NCBI GenBank assembly: GCA_017307505.1 | Contig: JAFKEE010000016.1 | Coordinates: 248,001-312,000, forward strand | Length of the DNA stretch: 64,000 bases | Direction: 5' to 3' | Source: Acidobacteriota bacterium | GTDB taxonomy: Bacteria > Acidobacteriota > Terriglobia > Bryobacterales > Bryobacteraceae | Shown: positions 34,898-43,874 of the stretch, in pieces | Position numbering within the stretch: position 1 is the first letter of the stretch | Layout of the letters: the number at the start of each line of letters is the position of its first letter | Translations under genes and position numbers: made by a program | Notes under the pieces: model-generated | What the model was told of the DNA's origin: nothing | Databases searched by the model: none | What the model saw: the letters and a program-made list of their open reading frames with translations, nothing else

Positions 34898-35568
34898 GAG
34901 CTTGCCTCCAGGCGGTAGCCGAGCCCGCGGATGGTGCGGATGCGGAAGGGTGCGCGATCTTCCGGAAAGCGTTCTCGCAGGCGGTTGATGTGCACATCGA
35001 GAGTCCGCTCATTGCCCTCGAAATCGTAGCCCCAGATATCCTCGATCAACCTGGAGCGGGGCTGTGTCTTGCCGGCATGGCTTGCCAGGTGGAACAGGAG
35101 CTCGAACTCCTTCAGCGGGAGTATCAGCGGCTGGCCCGCTATCGCTACCTCGTGCGTCTTGCGATCCATGGTCAGGATTCCGATCTGCACCCTTTGGGAA
35201 CTGGCGACCCGGTAACGCTTCAACAGGGCTTTGACCCTCGCCACGAGTTCCACAGGCTCAAAGGGCTTCACCAGGTAGTCGTCGGTGCCCAACTGGAAGC
35301 CTTTCACTTTCTGGCTTGTCTCTCCCTTGGCCGTGATGATCAAAAGGGGAAAGTCACCGGCTAACCGCAGGCGGCGGCACAACTCCCAGCCGTCCATGTT
35401 CGGCATCATGATGTCCAGAATGACCATGTCCGCCTTGATGGTCTCGAGCCGGGCCAAGGCTTCACAGCCGTCGGAAGCCTCGAAGACATCGAGGCCCTCG
35501 GGCTCGAGGAAGATCCTTACCAGTTCACGGATATGCGGATCGTCATCGACGACCAGGACTTTGCTCAT
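34894..35568 (-). CDS. OmpR/PhoB-type response regulator
   Basis: A 224-residue regulator: REC domain with VVDDDPHIR, phospho-Asp in DMVILDIMMPNMDGWEL (about residue 51), ITAKGE and VKPFEPVELV, then the OmpR winged helix (LPLKEFELLFHLASHAGK, RTLDVHINRLRERF, IRTIRGLGYRLE). The ending GLGYRLEASS is standard. It directly precedes its kinase. It is the first gene of a leftward pair, 119 bases from dgt. The winged helix binds direct repeats; no candidate site was identified upstream. Confidence 0.93.
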   Translation of the reverse strand: MSKVLVVDDDPHIRELVRIFLEPEGLDVFEASDGCEALARLETIKADMVILDIMMPNMDGWELCRRLRLAGDFPLLIITAKGETSQKVKGFQLGTDDYLVKPFEPVELVARVKALLKRYRVASSQRVQIGILTMDRKTHEVAIAGQPLILPLKEFELLFHLASHAGKTQPRSRLIEDIWGYDFEGNERTLDVHINRLRERFPEDRAPFRIRTIRGLGYRLEASS

Positions 35569-35687
35569 TTTGGGTAGCCACCTGCCGGCTGAACCGAATG
35601 CCTAAGATGAGGAATAGCGCATTCGCGTAAACGGAATGTAAACGGGCAGAGTCGGGGCTGTCTTGACTGAAAGCGCACCCAGAGTGC

Positions 35688-36803
35688 TCAACTGAGCAGG
35701 CGGGCTGCCGTACGGCGGAAGAAGCCGTCGGTCATGCCGGCGATGTAGTCGCAAACGACTCTGTGGGCCGGCATCAGGCCGATGCGATCCGCATGCCCCT
35801 CCGGCATCTCCTCGGGATGATCGAGGAAGAACTGGAACAGCCGCTCGATCCCCTCACACGCCCTGACGCGCTCATCCACCAGGGCTGGCGTGGAATAGAC
35901 ATGGTCGTATAGAAACTTCTTCAGACCCCGATTGGTCTCGGCGGCAGCCTGAGTCATGTTCACCAGGCGTGTGGGGAAGCGGCGAACATCCTCAATGGAA
36001 TGGACTCCGCTCGACTGCACAGACTGTGCAGTCCCCTCAATCAGGCCCGACACCAGCAAGTCGATCAGGCGGCGAAGCACCTCCTGGAACCGCACCTTCT
36101 CCGGAGCGCCGGGAAACTGGTACAGGATTTCCGCGGAGAGTTCCGCATAGTGAGGAAGGGCCGCCGCGATCTCCTCCATGTTGAAGAGTCCGGCGGAGTA
36201 GCCATCATCCAGGTCCGCACTGTTGTAAGCGACCTCATCCGCCAGATCGATGAGTTGCGCCTCCAACGGAGGACGGAAACCAGGCAGGTACTCGTCGAAT
36301 TCGACCCGCTCACCGGGGGCGAAGTCGCGGGAGTGTTTCACCATGCCTTCCCGTACCTCGAATGTCAGATTCAGGCCGGGGAACCGGGCATAGCGAACTT
36401 CGAAGCTCTCTACGATGTGGAGCGCGTGGACATTGTGGTCGAACGAATCACCAAATGAGCGCATGCACAGGTCGAGTGCCTCTTCACCGGCGTGGGCAAA
36501 GGGGGGATGGCCGATGTCATGGGCGAGGGCGAGCGCCTCAGTAAAATCCTCGGCCAGGCCAAGTGAAACAGCGAGGGTCCGAGCGATCTGGGAGACTTCG
36601 ATGGTGTGGGTGAGGCGATTGCGGAAATGATCACTGAGCCGCTCGCCGAAGACCTGGGTCTTGTCTTCCAGGCGCCGGAAGGCACGGGCGTGAACAATGC
36701 GGTCCCGGTCGCGCTGGAACTCGTTGCGATAGCGATGCGGAGGCTCGGGGTATTTCCGGCCCTTCAGGGCGTCGATCGGGTACCTTAGCCGTTCCAGGCT
36801 CAC
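35688..36803 (-). CDS. dgt: Deoxyguanosinetriphosphate triphosphohydrolase-like HD protein
   Basis: A 371-residue HD-domain phosphohydrolase. Metal ligands are in HTIEVSQIARTLA and LAHDIGHPPFAHAGEEAL (HD), with the later ligand Asp in LIDLADEVAYNSADLDDGY. RNEFQRDRDRIVHARAFRRL and EDKTQVF at the start, and RVVCDYIAGMTDGF at the end, are dGTPase landmarks. Length fits the shorter bacterial dGTPase group (about 370-400). It hydrolyses dGTP (often several dNTPs) to the nucleoside and triphosphate, keeping dNTP pools balanced. It is downstream of the YfgM-like gene by 9 bases on the same strand. Confidence 0.92.
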   Translation of the reverse strand: MSLERLRYPIDALKGRKYPEPPHRYRNEFQRDRDRIVHARAFRRLEDKTQVFGERLSDHFRNRLTHTIEVSQIARTLAVSLGLAEDFTEALALAHDIGHPPFAHAGEEALDLCMRSFGDSFDHNVHALHIVESFEVRYARFPGLNLTFEVREGMVKHSRDFAPGERVEFDEYLPGFRPPLEAQLIDLADEVAYNSADLDDGYSAGLFNMEEIAAALPHYAELSAEILYQFPGAPEKVRFQEVLRRLIDLLVSGLIEGTAQSVQSSGVHSIEDVRRFPTRLVNMTQAAAETNRGLKKFLYDHVYSTPALVDERVRACEGIERLFQFFLDHPEEMPEGHADRIGLMPAHRVVCDYIAGMTDGFFRRTAARLLS

Positions 36804-36812
36804 CCTATCAGC

Positions 36813-37517
36813 TTACTTCCCTGAGGAGATTTCGGCGATCGTCTGGATGGCGATCCGGCTGATGGGGCCATTCACGGTACGCAGCGGCTCCAGCAGTTTC
36901 TTCGCTTCTTCGGGCTTCGTCTTGGCCACCACACGAGCCAAAACCAGGGTTGCCTGATCCTTCGCCACGAACATGGTCGGGTTGTCGATGAGGCCACGAA
37001 GCAGTTTCTCGGCGTCCGCCTGTTTCCCGGTGCCGGCGTACAGCTGGGCCAGAGACAACTTGGCCAGGGAACCATATTCTGCGCCGCCCTCTTCGGATGC
37101 ACGCTTGAGATACCGTTCCGCCTCGTCCAGTTTGGCCGCGTCGGCGGCATTCAGACCGAGCATGTAGAGGGCCGCGGCGCCCTCGTCCGAGCCGGAGTAT
37201 TTGGTCGCCAGGTCGTTCAGTTCCTTGCCAAGCACCTTGTCCTTCTCGGCCTGTGTCGTGAAGGACTTGACGCCGTCCCTGGGGGTCGCCAGGATGGGCG
37301 CGTTGTAGGTTTCCACCGCATGCATCAAGGCAACCTGGCGCTCTGCCTTACGGCTCTGGTAGAAGAACCAGCCACCAGCCGCCAGCACGATCACAGCCAG
37401 AGCGATGCCACCGTAGCGAATCAGCTCGGAGCGATGCTCGTCAAAGTAATGTACAGTTTGACCGACTTCCTCTACGAACTTATCGGTCTTCAAATCATGT
37501 CTGGTGACGCGGTCCAC
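36813..37517 (-). CDS. YfgM-like tetratricopeptide membrane protein
   Basis: A 234-residue protein with a cytoplasmic ~35-residue head (MDRVTRHDLKTDKFVEE), one helix (RYGGIALAVIVLAAGGWFFY) and a periplasmic helical region of TPR-like repeats (AAALYMLGLNAADAAKLDEA, then SLAKLSLAQLYAGTGKQADA). This matches the YfgM/TPR_21 family (ancillary SecYEG translocon subunit linked to periplasmic chaperones). The gene sits 9 bases upstream of dgt on the minus strand, a common kind of arrangement for housekeeping genes but not diagnostic. No promoter could be identified. Confidence 0.75.
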   Translation of the reverse strand: MDRVTRHDLKTDKFVEEVGQTVHYFDEHRSELIRYGGIALAVIVLAAGGWFFYQSRKAERQVALMHAVETYNAPILATPRDGVKSFTTQAEKDKVLGKELNDLATKYSGSDEGAAALYMLGLNAADAAKLDEAERYLKRASEEGGAEYGSLAKLSLAQLYAGTGKQADAEKLLRGLIDNPTMFVAKDQATLVLARVVAKTKPEEAKKLLEPLRTVNGPISRIAIQTIAEISSGK

Positions 37518-37605
37518 AGAAAACTCCAGTAAGCAAAACTCTTATTTTAGCACGCGGGCCCAAACCTGCCGGGATAGGTCTTCGATATGGCTGAGCCGCG
37601 GGGGT

Positions 37606-38274
37606 TCAGGCAGGGATGATCTGGTGCTGGATGGCAAACTTGACCAGGCCCGGGATGTCGTGAATATCCAGTTTTTTCATCAGGTTGGAACGGTAAGTAT
37701 CCACGGTCTTGGGGCTCAGCTGCAGGCGTGCGGCAATTTCCTTCGCGCGGACGCCTTCCACCAGCAGCGAGAAGACCTGAAATTCCCGGGCGCTCAGGCG
37801 CGCGATGGGGTCCTCGGCCATACCCCGTTTTTCCGGAGCGAACAGACTTTGCACGTCAACGGCAGGGGATACATAGATGCCGCCCTCGATGACCTGCTCC
37901 AGGCAGTCGATCAACTGGGCTCCGCTGCTGGTTTTCAGGAGGTAGCCCTGCGCGCCGGCACGCAGCACCTCCAGGACGGTCTTGCGGTCCCGGCGCAGCG
38001 CAAGAACCACACAACGAGTGGGCATGGGGCGGGCGCCGTCGCTGGGCTCGGTCAGGCGTTTCGCAATTTCGAGGGAATGAAGTTGAGGGATCTGCAGGTC
38101 GACCAGGACAACGTCGGGGATAGTCTCTTCCACCAGCTTCCAGGCCTGCTCACCATCCGAGGTGCAGCCGACCACCTGAAAACGGCCGGAGAGCTCGCAC
38201 AGCGCGGCGATTCCGTCGCGAAACAGTGCGAGCTCTTCGGCGATGATGACACTGCGGATCTTGGCGGCAGGCAT
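37606..38274 (-). CDS. NarL/LuxR-type response regulator
   Basis: A 222-residue regulator. The receiver has IIAEELALFRDGIAAL, phospho-Asp in DVVLVDLQIPQLHSLEIA (about residue 58), and LRAGAQGYLLKTSSGAQLI. The LuxR HTH has LSAREFQVFSLLVEGVRAKE and LQLSPKTVDTYRSNLMKKL. The first acidic pair is reduced to IIAEE, as in many NarL-like proteins. It lies upstream of, and on the same strand as, the STAS gene and an anti-sigma-type kinase gene, but with a 35-base gap. The kinase partner is not adjacent. Confidence 0.87.
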   Translation of the reverse strand: MPAAKIRSVIIAEELALFRDGIAALCELSGRFQVVGCTSDGEQAWKLVEETIPDVVLVDLQIPQLHSLEIAKRLTEPSDGARPMPTRCVVLALRRDRKTVLEVLRAGAQGYLLKTSSGAQLIDCLEQVIEGGIYVSPAVDVQSLFAPEKRGMAEDPIARLSAREFQVFSLLVEGVRAKEIAARLQLSPKTVDTYRSNLMKKLDIHDIPGLVKFAIQHQIIPA

Positions 38275-38309
38275 TGCCGGATTCGGCTCAGCGAGGGCCT
38301 GTGCCTTGG

Positions 38310-38654
38310 CTAGTTAAAGCTCGCCAATCCCTTTGCTTCGTCGTCAAATACTTCGAAAATCGTGTACAGCTTGGTGATCTGCAGCAGATCGTGGATCCGC
38401 TTCGTCAGATTCAGAAGCTTCAGGTTGCCACCAGCGTTTGACACCGTGGTGAATCCGCTTACCAGTTCTCCGATGCCGGAGCTGTCGATGTAGCTCACTT
38501 CCGCGAGGTTGAGCAACACCTTTTTGTGCCCTTTGGTCGTCAGATCCTTGATGGAGTCACGAAAGGTGGAGGATCCCTCACCCAACGTGATGCGGCCGGC
38601 GGCGTCGATGACAGTCACATCACCAACCTGGCGCGTGGTCAGTTTTACACTCAC
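38310..38654 (-). CDS. STAS-domain anti-sigma factor antagonist (RsbV/SpoIIAA-like)
   Basis: A 114-residue STAS domain: VTVIDAAGRITLGEGSSTFR at the start, and KVLLNLAEVSYIDSSGIGEL with the conserved DSSGIG Ser that is the phosphorylation site. The end (FEVFDDEAKGLASF) is the typical amphipathic helix. It is the length of RsbV/SpoIIAA. Such antagonists are phosphorylated by RsbW-like kinases and, when unphosphorylated, free a sigma factor. The HATPase next to it (41 bases away) is an obvious partner. The sigma factor and phosphatase are not in the window. Confidence 0.88.
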   Translation of the reverse strand: MSVKLTTRQVGDVTVIDAAGRITLGEGSSTFRDSIKDLTTKGHKKVLLNLAEVSYIDSSGIGELVSGFTTVSNAGGNLKLLNLTKRIHDLLQITKLYTIFEVFDDEAKGLASFN

Positions 38655-38695
38655 TTCTCTAATACCCCCTCGTCAATTGGAGTCCCGAACAGCAA

Positions 38696-39139
38696 TTAAG
38701 TTCCCGGAGGAATCGATTTTCGGAGCACAACCCGGGTACCGCCGTGCTCCGCCTTCTCAATCACGAATTCGTCCACGAAGGAACGGATGATCATGATGCC
38801 GCGCCCTGACTGGCTTAGCAAGTTCTCTTCCGCCAGCGGATCCGCCTGGCGTTCAGGCTGGAAGCCCGTTCCCTCGTCCTCAATCAAAACCTGGATGGAG
38901 GATTCCGTACGGCTGAGTACGAAGTGCACGCGTTTGTTGGCGCTGTAGCGGTTGCCGTGGACAATCGCATTGACCATGGCCTCCCTGACAGCGTAGCCGA
39001 CCTGGTAAGCATCGTCCTCGGGCAGGCCAACCTGCTCGGCGACGGTTTTGGCCCGTTCTTCGCTGGAATCGACGCTGTCCAGGCTCGATTCGAGGTACTC
39101 GTCCACGATCACGTTGTTTGGATTCTCCAGGTTGCTCAT
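38696..39139 (-). CDS. RsbW/SpoIIAB-like serine kinase (anti-sigma factor)
   Basis: A 147-residue GHKL ATPase: N box REAMVNAIVHGNRYSANKRV (EAxxNAIxHGN), G1 IEDEGTGFQPE, G2 SGRGIMIIRSFVDEF. No HisKA or receiver domain, so it fits the stand-alone anti-sigma kinase class. It may bind a sigma factor or phosphorylate the neighbouring STAS protein. It is the first gene of the leftward trio (kinase, STAS, LuxR-type regulator). The divergent Oar-like receptor starts 349 bases away; nothing in sequence links them directly. Confidence 0.85.
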   Translation of the reverse strand: MSNLENPNNVIVDEYLESSLDSVDSSEERAKTVAEQVGLPEDDAYQVGYAVREAMVNAIVHGNRYSANKRVHFVLSRTESSIQVLIEDEGTGFQPERQADPLAEENLLSQSGRGIMIIRSFVDEFVIEKAEHGGTRVVLRKSIPPGT

Positions 39140-39488
39140 AGCGTTCTCGTGGAGTGGCTGGGAAATCGCTAAGGTATGCCAGCGACGCAGCGAAAGTCAA
39201 GCGACACGGGAAAGCATGAATTGGAAGCGGTTCACAATTGTCCAGATTTGTGCCAGTGCACGGGCTGGCAATTGATCCGTCCAAACGGGCGCTCTGACGG
39301 AGGGGACGAAGCTGCGGCAGCGAGTGGATCGGGCAAAATGAAACGGTCAATCTGGTCTGGAGTTACAGCTTTCTTCATATCCTTCGATATCTATCTTTGG
39401 ATATGGTAGCGGTTGCACACTCCTTACCTTACTGTCCTAAAGGATATACTTAACAAGCTTCAATTTCGTCTTCTGGAGGTTAGCTAAT
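39140..39488. other. Intergenic region upstream of first Oar-like receptor
   Basis: 349 bases between divergent genes. AT content rises sharply toward the receptor start (39355-39460). Close to the receptor, TATACT (39445-39450) is a good -10 candidate; TTACCT (39424-39429) is a weak -35 with 15-base spacing. ATACTTAACAA (39446-39456) recurs upstream of the second receptor. GGAGG 9-10 bases before the ATG is a clear ribosome-binding site. No gene is supported here. Confidence 0.45.
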
Positions 39489-42400
39489 ATGAACCATGTG
39501 CGTTCTGTGGCAGTGGTGACACTGCTTCTCTGCGCTCTCAGTTTGGGCGCATTCGCACAGTCGGATAACTCCACCGCAAATGGCGTTGTCCGTGACCCAT
39601 CTTCGGCAGTAGTACCCAACGCCAAGATCACTCTCAAGAACCAGGCGAACGGCCTGACTCGTGAAACCAAGTCCAACGAGTCCGGCAACTTCGTTATCCC
39701 CACCATTCCTTCCGGCATGTATACCCTCACCGTCGAGGCGGCCGGTTTCAAGAAGTACGAATCCAAGGACAACAAAGTTGACCCCAACCTGCCCGCCAGC
39801 TTTGACGTGGCGCTGCAGGTCGGCCAGGCTTCGGAAGTCGTCGAAGTGACCGCCACGGCGGCCGCGTTGCAGACGGAATCCGGCGCTGTCGGCCGCATTG
39901 TGGAAGGCAAGCAGATCAGCGATCTGCAGTTGAATGGCCGCAATCCCGTGTTTCTCGCCCTGTTGAAGCCAGGCGTCCGCGGCGGTTCACTGGCCAGTTT
40001 CAGCTTTGACATGACCACTGCTGGCCTCAGCATCAACGGTTCGCGCACCCAGGACAACCTGATCACCTACGACGGTGCGGTTGCCGTTCGTACGCGTTCC
40101 AACGGTACGTCGATCGGTTCCGCCGACCTCGACACCACGGCTGAAGTGCAGATCATGACCGCGTCGTTCACGGCCGAATACGGCCGCGCCGCCGGTGGCC
40201 AGATCCGCGTCGTCAGCAAGAGTGGCACGAGCCAGTTCCATGGTTCGGCCTACGAGTATTTCCGTAACTCCGCCCTGGACGCCAACACCTGGTCCCGGAA
40301 CCGGAACATTGCTACGAATTTCGTGGCTCCGTTCCGCTACAACCAGTTCGGCTACAATGCGAGCGGCCCGATCTTTATCCCTGGCAAGCTGAACAAGGAT
40401 CGTAGCAAGCTGTTCTTCACCTGGTCGCAGGAATGGACCAAGTACCGGCGCGACGACACGACGCTCAAAGTTGTGCCGACGGCCAAGATGAAGGCCGGCG
40501 ACTTTAGCGAACTGCTCGTGCCGACCTCGTTTTTCAACACCGCGCAGATCATCAAGGACCCGGCCAACGGCAACGCGCCGTTCGCGGGCAACATCATCCC
40601 GAAGAACCGGCAGAGCCCGAACGGAATGGCACTGCTCGCGGTCTACCCTGCCGCCAACCTCGCCGTGCCCCAGGGCGCGAACAACTGGTTTGGCGTCGGC
40701 GGTCACCCGACCGACCAGCGCAAGGACAGCATTGGCATCGACTTCCTGCCCACGCAGAGGGATTCCATCAAGTTCCGGGCCATGCTGTACCACTACCTGG
40801 ACGTATCGCCCTTCCCGACCGGCTTCGCCCTCGCTCAGCAGACCTTCGACCGCCCGAATCAGACGTCTTCGTTGAACTGGACCCACAGCTTCAGCCCGAC
40901 CCTGATCAACGAAACCCTGATCACGGCCAGCCGCGACCAGGTGTTCATCCGCATGACGGACACCCCGGCCTTCAACCGTACGACCTACGGCATCAACTAT
41001 CCGTATGTCTATCCCGCCGGAAAAGACCGCCCGAACAAGTTGCCTGCCGTGAATATCCCTGGCTTCAGCGAGTACACAGGCACTCCGTACCCCTCGAACT
41101 CCACGGGCCCGATTTACACGATCAGCAACAACATCACGAAGATCCTGAACAACCACACGATCAAAGCGGGCTTCGCCTTTGAGCGTGCGGGTCAGAACGA
41201 CTACGACCAGATCAACGTGAGCGGCGTCCCCGGCGGCACAAACAACCAGAACGGCCGTTTCGAGTTCAGCAATACTCGTAACGGTGGTTCCGGCGTAGGC
41301 CTTGGAGACACGGCGCTCGGCTTGTTCAACAACTACGCCGAGATCGGTACCCGCAGCTTCACGCCCTACCGCGGAAACATGTACGAATGGTTCGTGCAGG
41401 ATTCGTGGAAGGTCAACGACAAGTTGAAGTTGGAGCTTGGCGTCCGCCACACGATCGTGCAGCCTTACTACTCTCTGTGGGGCAACATGACCGTGTTCGA
41501 TCCCAAGTACTACGACAAGTCGAAGGCTGTTACCGTCAACACGGCGAACGGCAACCCGATTGCCGGCAGCGGCGATCCTTACAACGGCATCGTGATTCCT
41601 GGCAGCAGCTGGCCGGACGCGGCCAAGGGTCGTGTGCCCGCCGCAACGGACGCTTCCCTGCAGTACCTGTTCCGTGGCGGTCAGGAGCCGAAGTACTACT
41701 CCAATATCGACTACGGCAACTTCCAGCCCCGCGTTGGTATTGCCTATTCGCTCAATCCCAAGACCGTGGTTCGCGCCGGCGCCGGCAAGTACACGACGCG
41801 CCTCGGCGTCAGCGACTCGGTGTTCCTCGGCGGCAACCCCCCGCTGCAGCCCATCGCCTCGATTCCGACCGGCCTGGTGGATAACCCGGGCGGCGGCTCC
41901 CTGGCGAGCTTCCCGATCAGCGTCACGACGCAGGCCAAGGTATTCCACATGCCGCAGTCCTACACGTGGAACCTGACTGTTGAGCGCGAAATCGGCTTCA
42001 ACACGGTTGTCGACGCATCCTATGTTGGCCGTCGTGGCCTCTATGGGCAGCGCGAAAAGAACATCAACCAGACGGCCCTCGGCGCGGTTTACGCCAACCC
42101 GACCATCAACGTCAATGCTCTGCGCCCGTACCTTGGCTATGGCCCGATTCGCGAGACCTTCAACGATGCCAACATGAAGTACAACAGCCTTCAGCTCGGC
42201 ATCAACCGCAGGTTCTCGAACGGCCTCAGCTATGGCTTGGGTTACACGCTCAGCAAGTGTATGGACGATGGCAGCGCGCAGCGCGATATCGTGCCCAACG
42301 CCTATGACGTGCACAACCTGTGGGGCGCCTGCACGAACGACACGCGTCACATCTGGGTAATCAACTACATCTACCAGCTCCCGTTCTTCAAGAACTCCGG

Positions 42401-42914
42401 CCGCGCGCTCAAAGCGATCGCCGGCGGCTGGCAGATCAGCGGTGTAACTCAGTTCCAGACCGGTACTCCTCTGACCGTGGCAACCGGCGACGACTTCGCC
42501 GGCGTTGGCCCCGGTTCAGGCAGCCAGATCTGGAACGTTGTGGGCGACCCGCAACTAGGCAACGGCGAGAAGAAGTTCGCCGCTTCCGCCAGCGACGCCT
42601 CCTACTGGTTCCGTACGAAAGACGCCAGCGGCGCTTCGATCTTCCAGAAGCCCGCCAACGGCACCTTCGTTTCCGGCTACTTCCGCAGCATCATCTACAA
42701 CCCCGGCTTCCAGAACTGGAACCTCGGCCTGTTCAAGACGTTTGCGGTGACCGAACACCAGAGCCTGCTGCTCCGGTTTGAAGCGTTCAACTGGATCAAC
42801 CACCCCAACTGGGGCGGTGCCGACAGCAACCCGAACAGCGGGACCTTCGGCAAGATCACCGGCAAGAACGACGATCGCCGCAACCTGCAGTTGAGCATGC
42901 GGTACAGCTTCTAA
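39489..42914 (+). CDS. Oar-like TonB-dependent receptor family outer-membrane protein, copy 1
   Basis: A 1141-residue outer-membrane protein. The signal peptide ends at LGAFAQ (about residue 24), then a carboxypeptidase-regulatory (beta-sandwich) domain at ~28-110 (NGVVRDPSSAVVPNAKITL through GMYTLTVEAAGFKKYE), a plug-like region with ISDLQLNGRNPVFLALLKPG and QDNLITYDGAV (residues ~135-300), then a long barrel ending in the aromatic RRNLQLSMRYSF. The architecture is the Oar/CarboxypepD_reg TonB receptor group that is multiplied in Acidobacteria and used for large polymers. GGAGG precedes ATG. Pairs with a paralogue directly downstream. The ligand is unknown. Confidence 0.9.
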   Translation: MNHVRSVAVVTLLLCALSLGAFAQSDNSTANGVVRDPSSAVVPNAKITLKNQANGLTRETKSNESGNFVIPTIPSGMYTLTVEAAGFKKYESKDNKVDPNLPASFDVALQVGQASEVVEVTATAAALQTESGAVGRIVEGKQISDLQLNGRNPVFLALLKPGVRGGSLASFSFDMTTAGLSINGSRTQDNLITYDGAVAVRTRSNGTSIGSADLDTTAEVQIMTASFTAEYGRAAGGQIRVVSKSGTSQFHGSAYEYFRNSALDANTWSRNRNIATNFVAPFRYNQFGYNASGPIFIPGKLNKDRSKLFFTWSQEWTKYRRDDTTLKVVPTAKMKAGDFSELLVPTSFFNTAQIIKDPANGNAPFAGNIIPKNRQSPNGMALLAVYPAANLAVPQGANNWFGVGGHPTDQRKDSIGIDFLPTQRDSIKFRAMLYHYLDVSPFPTGFALAQQTFDRPNQTSSLNWTHSFSPTLINETLITASRDQVFIRMTDTPAFNRTTYGINYPYVYPAGKDRPNKLPAVNIPGFSEYTGTPYPSNSTGPIYTISNNITKILNNHTIKAGFAFERAGQNDYDQINVSGVPGGTNNQNGRFEFSNTRNGGSGVGLGDTALGLFNNYAEIGTRSFTPYRGNMYEWFVQDSWKVNDKLKLELGVRHTIVQPYYSLWGNMTVFDPKYYDKSKAVTVNTANGNPIAGSGDPYNGIVIPGSSWPDAAKGRVPAATDASLQYLFRGGQEPKYYSNIDYGNFQPRVGIAYSLNPKTVVRAGAGKYTTRLGVSDSVFLGGNPPLQPIASIPTGLVDNPGGGSLASFPISVTTQAKVFHMPQSYTWNLTVEREIGFNTVVDASYVGRRGLYGQREKNINQTALGAVYANPTINVNALRPYLGYGPIRETFNDANMKYNSLQLGINRRFSNGLSYGLGYTLSKCMDDGSAQRDIVPNAYDVHNLWGACTNDTRHIWVINYIYQLPFFKNSGRALKAIAGGWQISGVTQFQTGTPLTVATGDDFAGVGPGSGSQIWNVVGDPQLGNGEKKFAASASDASYWFRTKDASGASIFQKPANGTFVSGYFRSIIYNPGFQNWNLGLFKTFAVTEHQSLLLRFEAFNWINHPNWGGADSNPNSGTFGKITGKNDDRRNLQLSMRYSF

Positions 42915-42936
42915 CCAGAAGCTCACTCAAGACAGA

Positions 42937-42968
42937 AAAGGGCCGGAGCCAACGCTCCGGCCCTTTTT
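42937..42968 (+). terminator. Rho-independent terminator after first Oar-like gene
   Basis: A 13-bp perfect stem (AAAGGGCCGGAGC / GCTCCGGCCCTTT) with loop CAAC, followed by a run of T, 22 bases after the stop codon. The hairpin is nearly identical to the one after the second receptor. Confidence 0.92.
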
Positions 42969-43874
42969 GTTGGCCGACGGCTGCGACGCGCACAAAACTC
43001 CAGCTTGCGATTGCTTCAATTCGTCTTCTGAAGATCAGCGGCGCAAAGCACAGCTTATGACCGGCCAGCAACTCTGCAACAGCCCCTCCTGCCTTCTTCG
43101 CCTCTTCCTGCCTGGATGTCCACAACTCCTCTCCGGGAGTCGATCGCACTCCTCGATCTCGCAATTCTCAACCCAATCTCCCCGAACAGACTTCCATGTA
43201 GGGCTCATTCAACGCCGGTGAAGAGAACTCCCGGTTTGCCCAAACGCGACGGCACGGCCGGCACCGTCGAGACCATCATGTTGGAAGTTCTATCAAAAAA
43301 CAAGAGAGCAACTTCAATCAAACATTACAGCGACGTCATGAATCTTGCATCGATTCGGAGAACATGTGCCGCCCGAGGTCTAAAGAAGCACTAGCCTCTG
43401 TTATCGCCTCAATGTGCTTGGGCAATGTTCATGTACAGAATCAAATGAACGAATATGTACGGATAGATTCTGAAGACAGTGTAGCTTGTGAAATCCAGGG
43501 GCAAATGTATAGTTCCAGGGCTGGGAGGCAGACAACCCAACTACTGGTGCGACTCTCAGAACTCCCCGCCCAGCGCTGTTTCGGGCGTAGAACTGGTTCT
43601 GAGAACCAAGCTACTGGCCTGACACGCAAGTTGATACTTAACAAATCAGACAACTTTACGCTTCACACCATTTTGTCAAGATAACCAATCTTGTCACCTC
43701 ATTCAGATTCGATTAGTCCAGATTCGATGTTTCATTCTTACCGGCTGGTCACCGGGCATCAGGAATGATAGAATCCCGTCAAACAGTCTTGATTAGGGAG
43801 AACAGTGTGAGCCTCAACAGATGACGTCAGTGTCTCTGGACCACTGTTAGCACTAATTACCAAGGAGTAAATGC
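42969..43874. other. 906-base AT-richer non-coding region between the Oar-like genes
   Basis: No convincing gene: the open frames (longest about 106 codons) lack start sites, family resemblance and the codon pattern of neighbours. The sequence is clearly lower in GC than the rest of the window (especially 43270-43760). Near its beginning (43013-43032) is a stretch resembling the leader of the first receptor (GCTTCAATTCGTCTTCTG vs GCTTCAATTTCGTCTTCTGG). ATACTTAACAA (43634-43644) also matches the first receptor's upstream region. Just before the second receptor AAGGAG is a good ribosome-binding site. Long leader, decayed DNA or transferred DNA are all possible. Confidence 0.4.

Noticed and set aside
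39987-42350. A 787-codon open frame antisense to the first Oar-like gene
   Set aside because: Codon bias of the receptor (strong third-base preference) removes stops from the opposite strand. The translation is Val/Arg/Ala/Gly-rich without domains; similar antisense frames exist over the second receptor (44271-45266 and 46131-47318).
43116-43684. Two small open frames in the AT-richer spacer
   Set aside because: Weak starts, no Shine-Dalgarno, and low-complexity composition unlike nearby proteins. I treat the region as non-coding.
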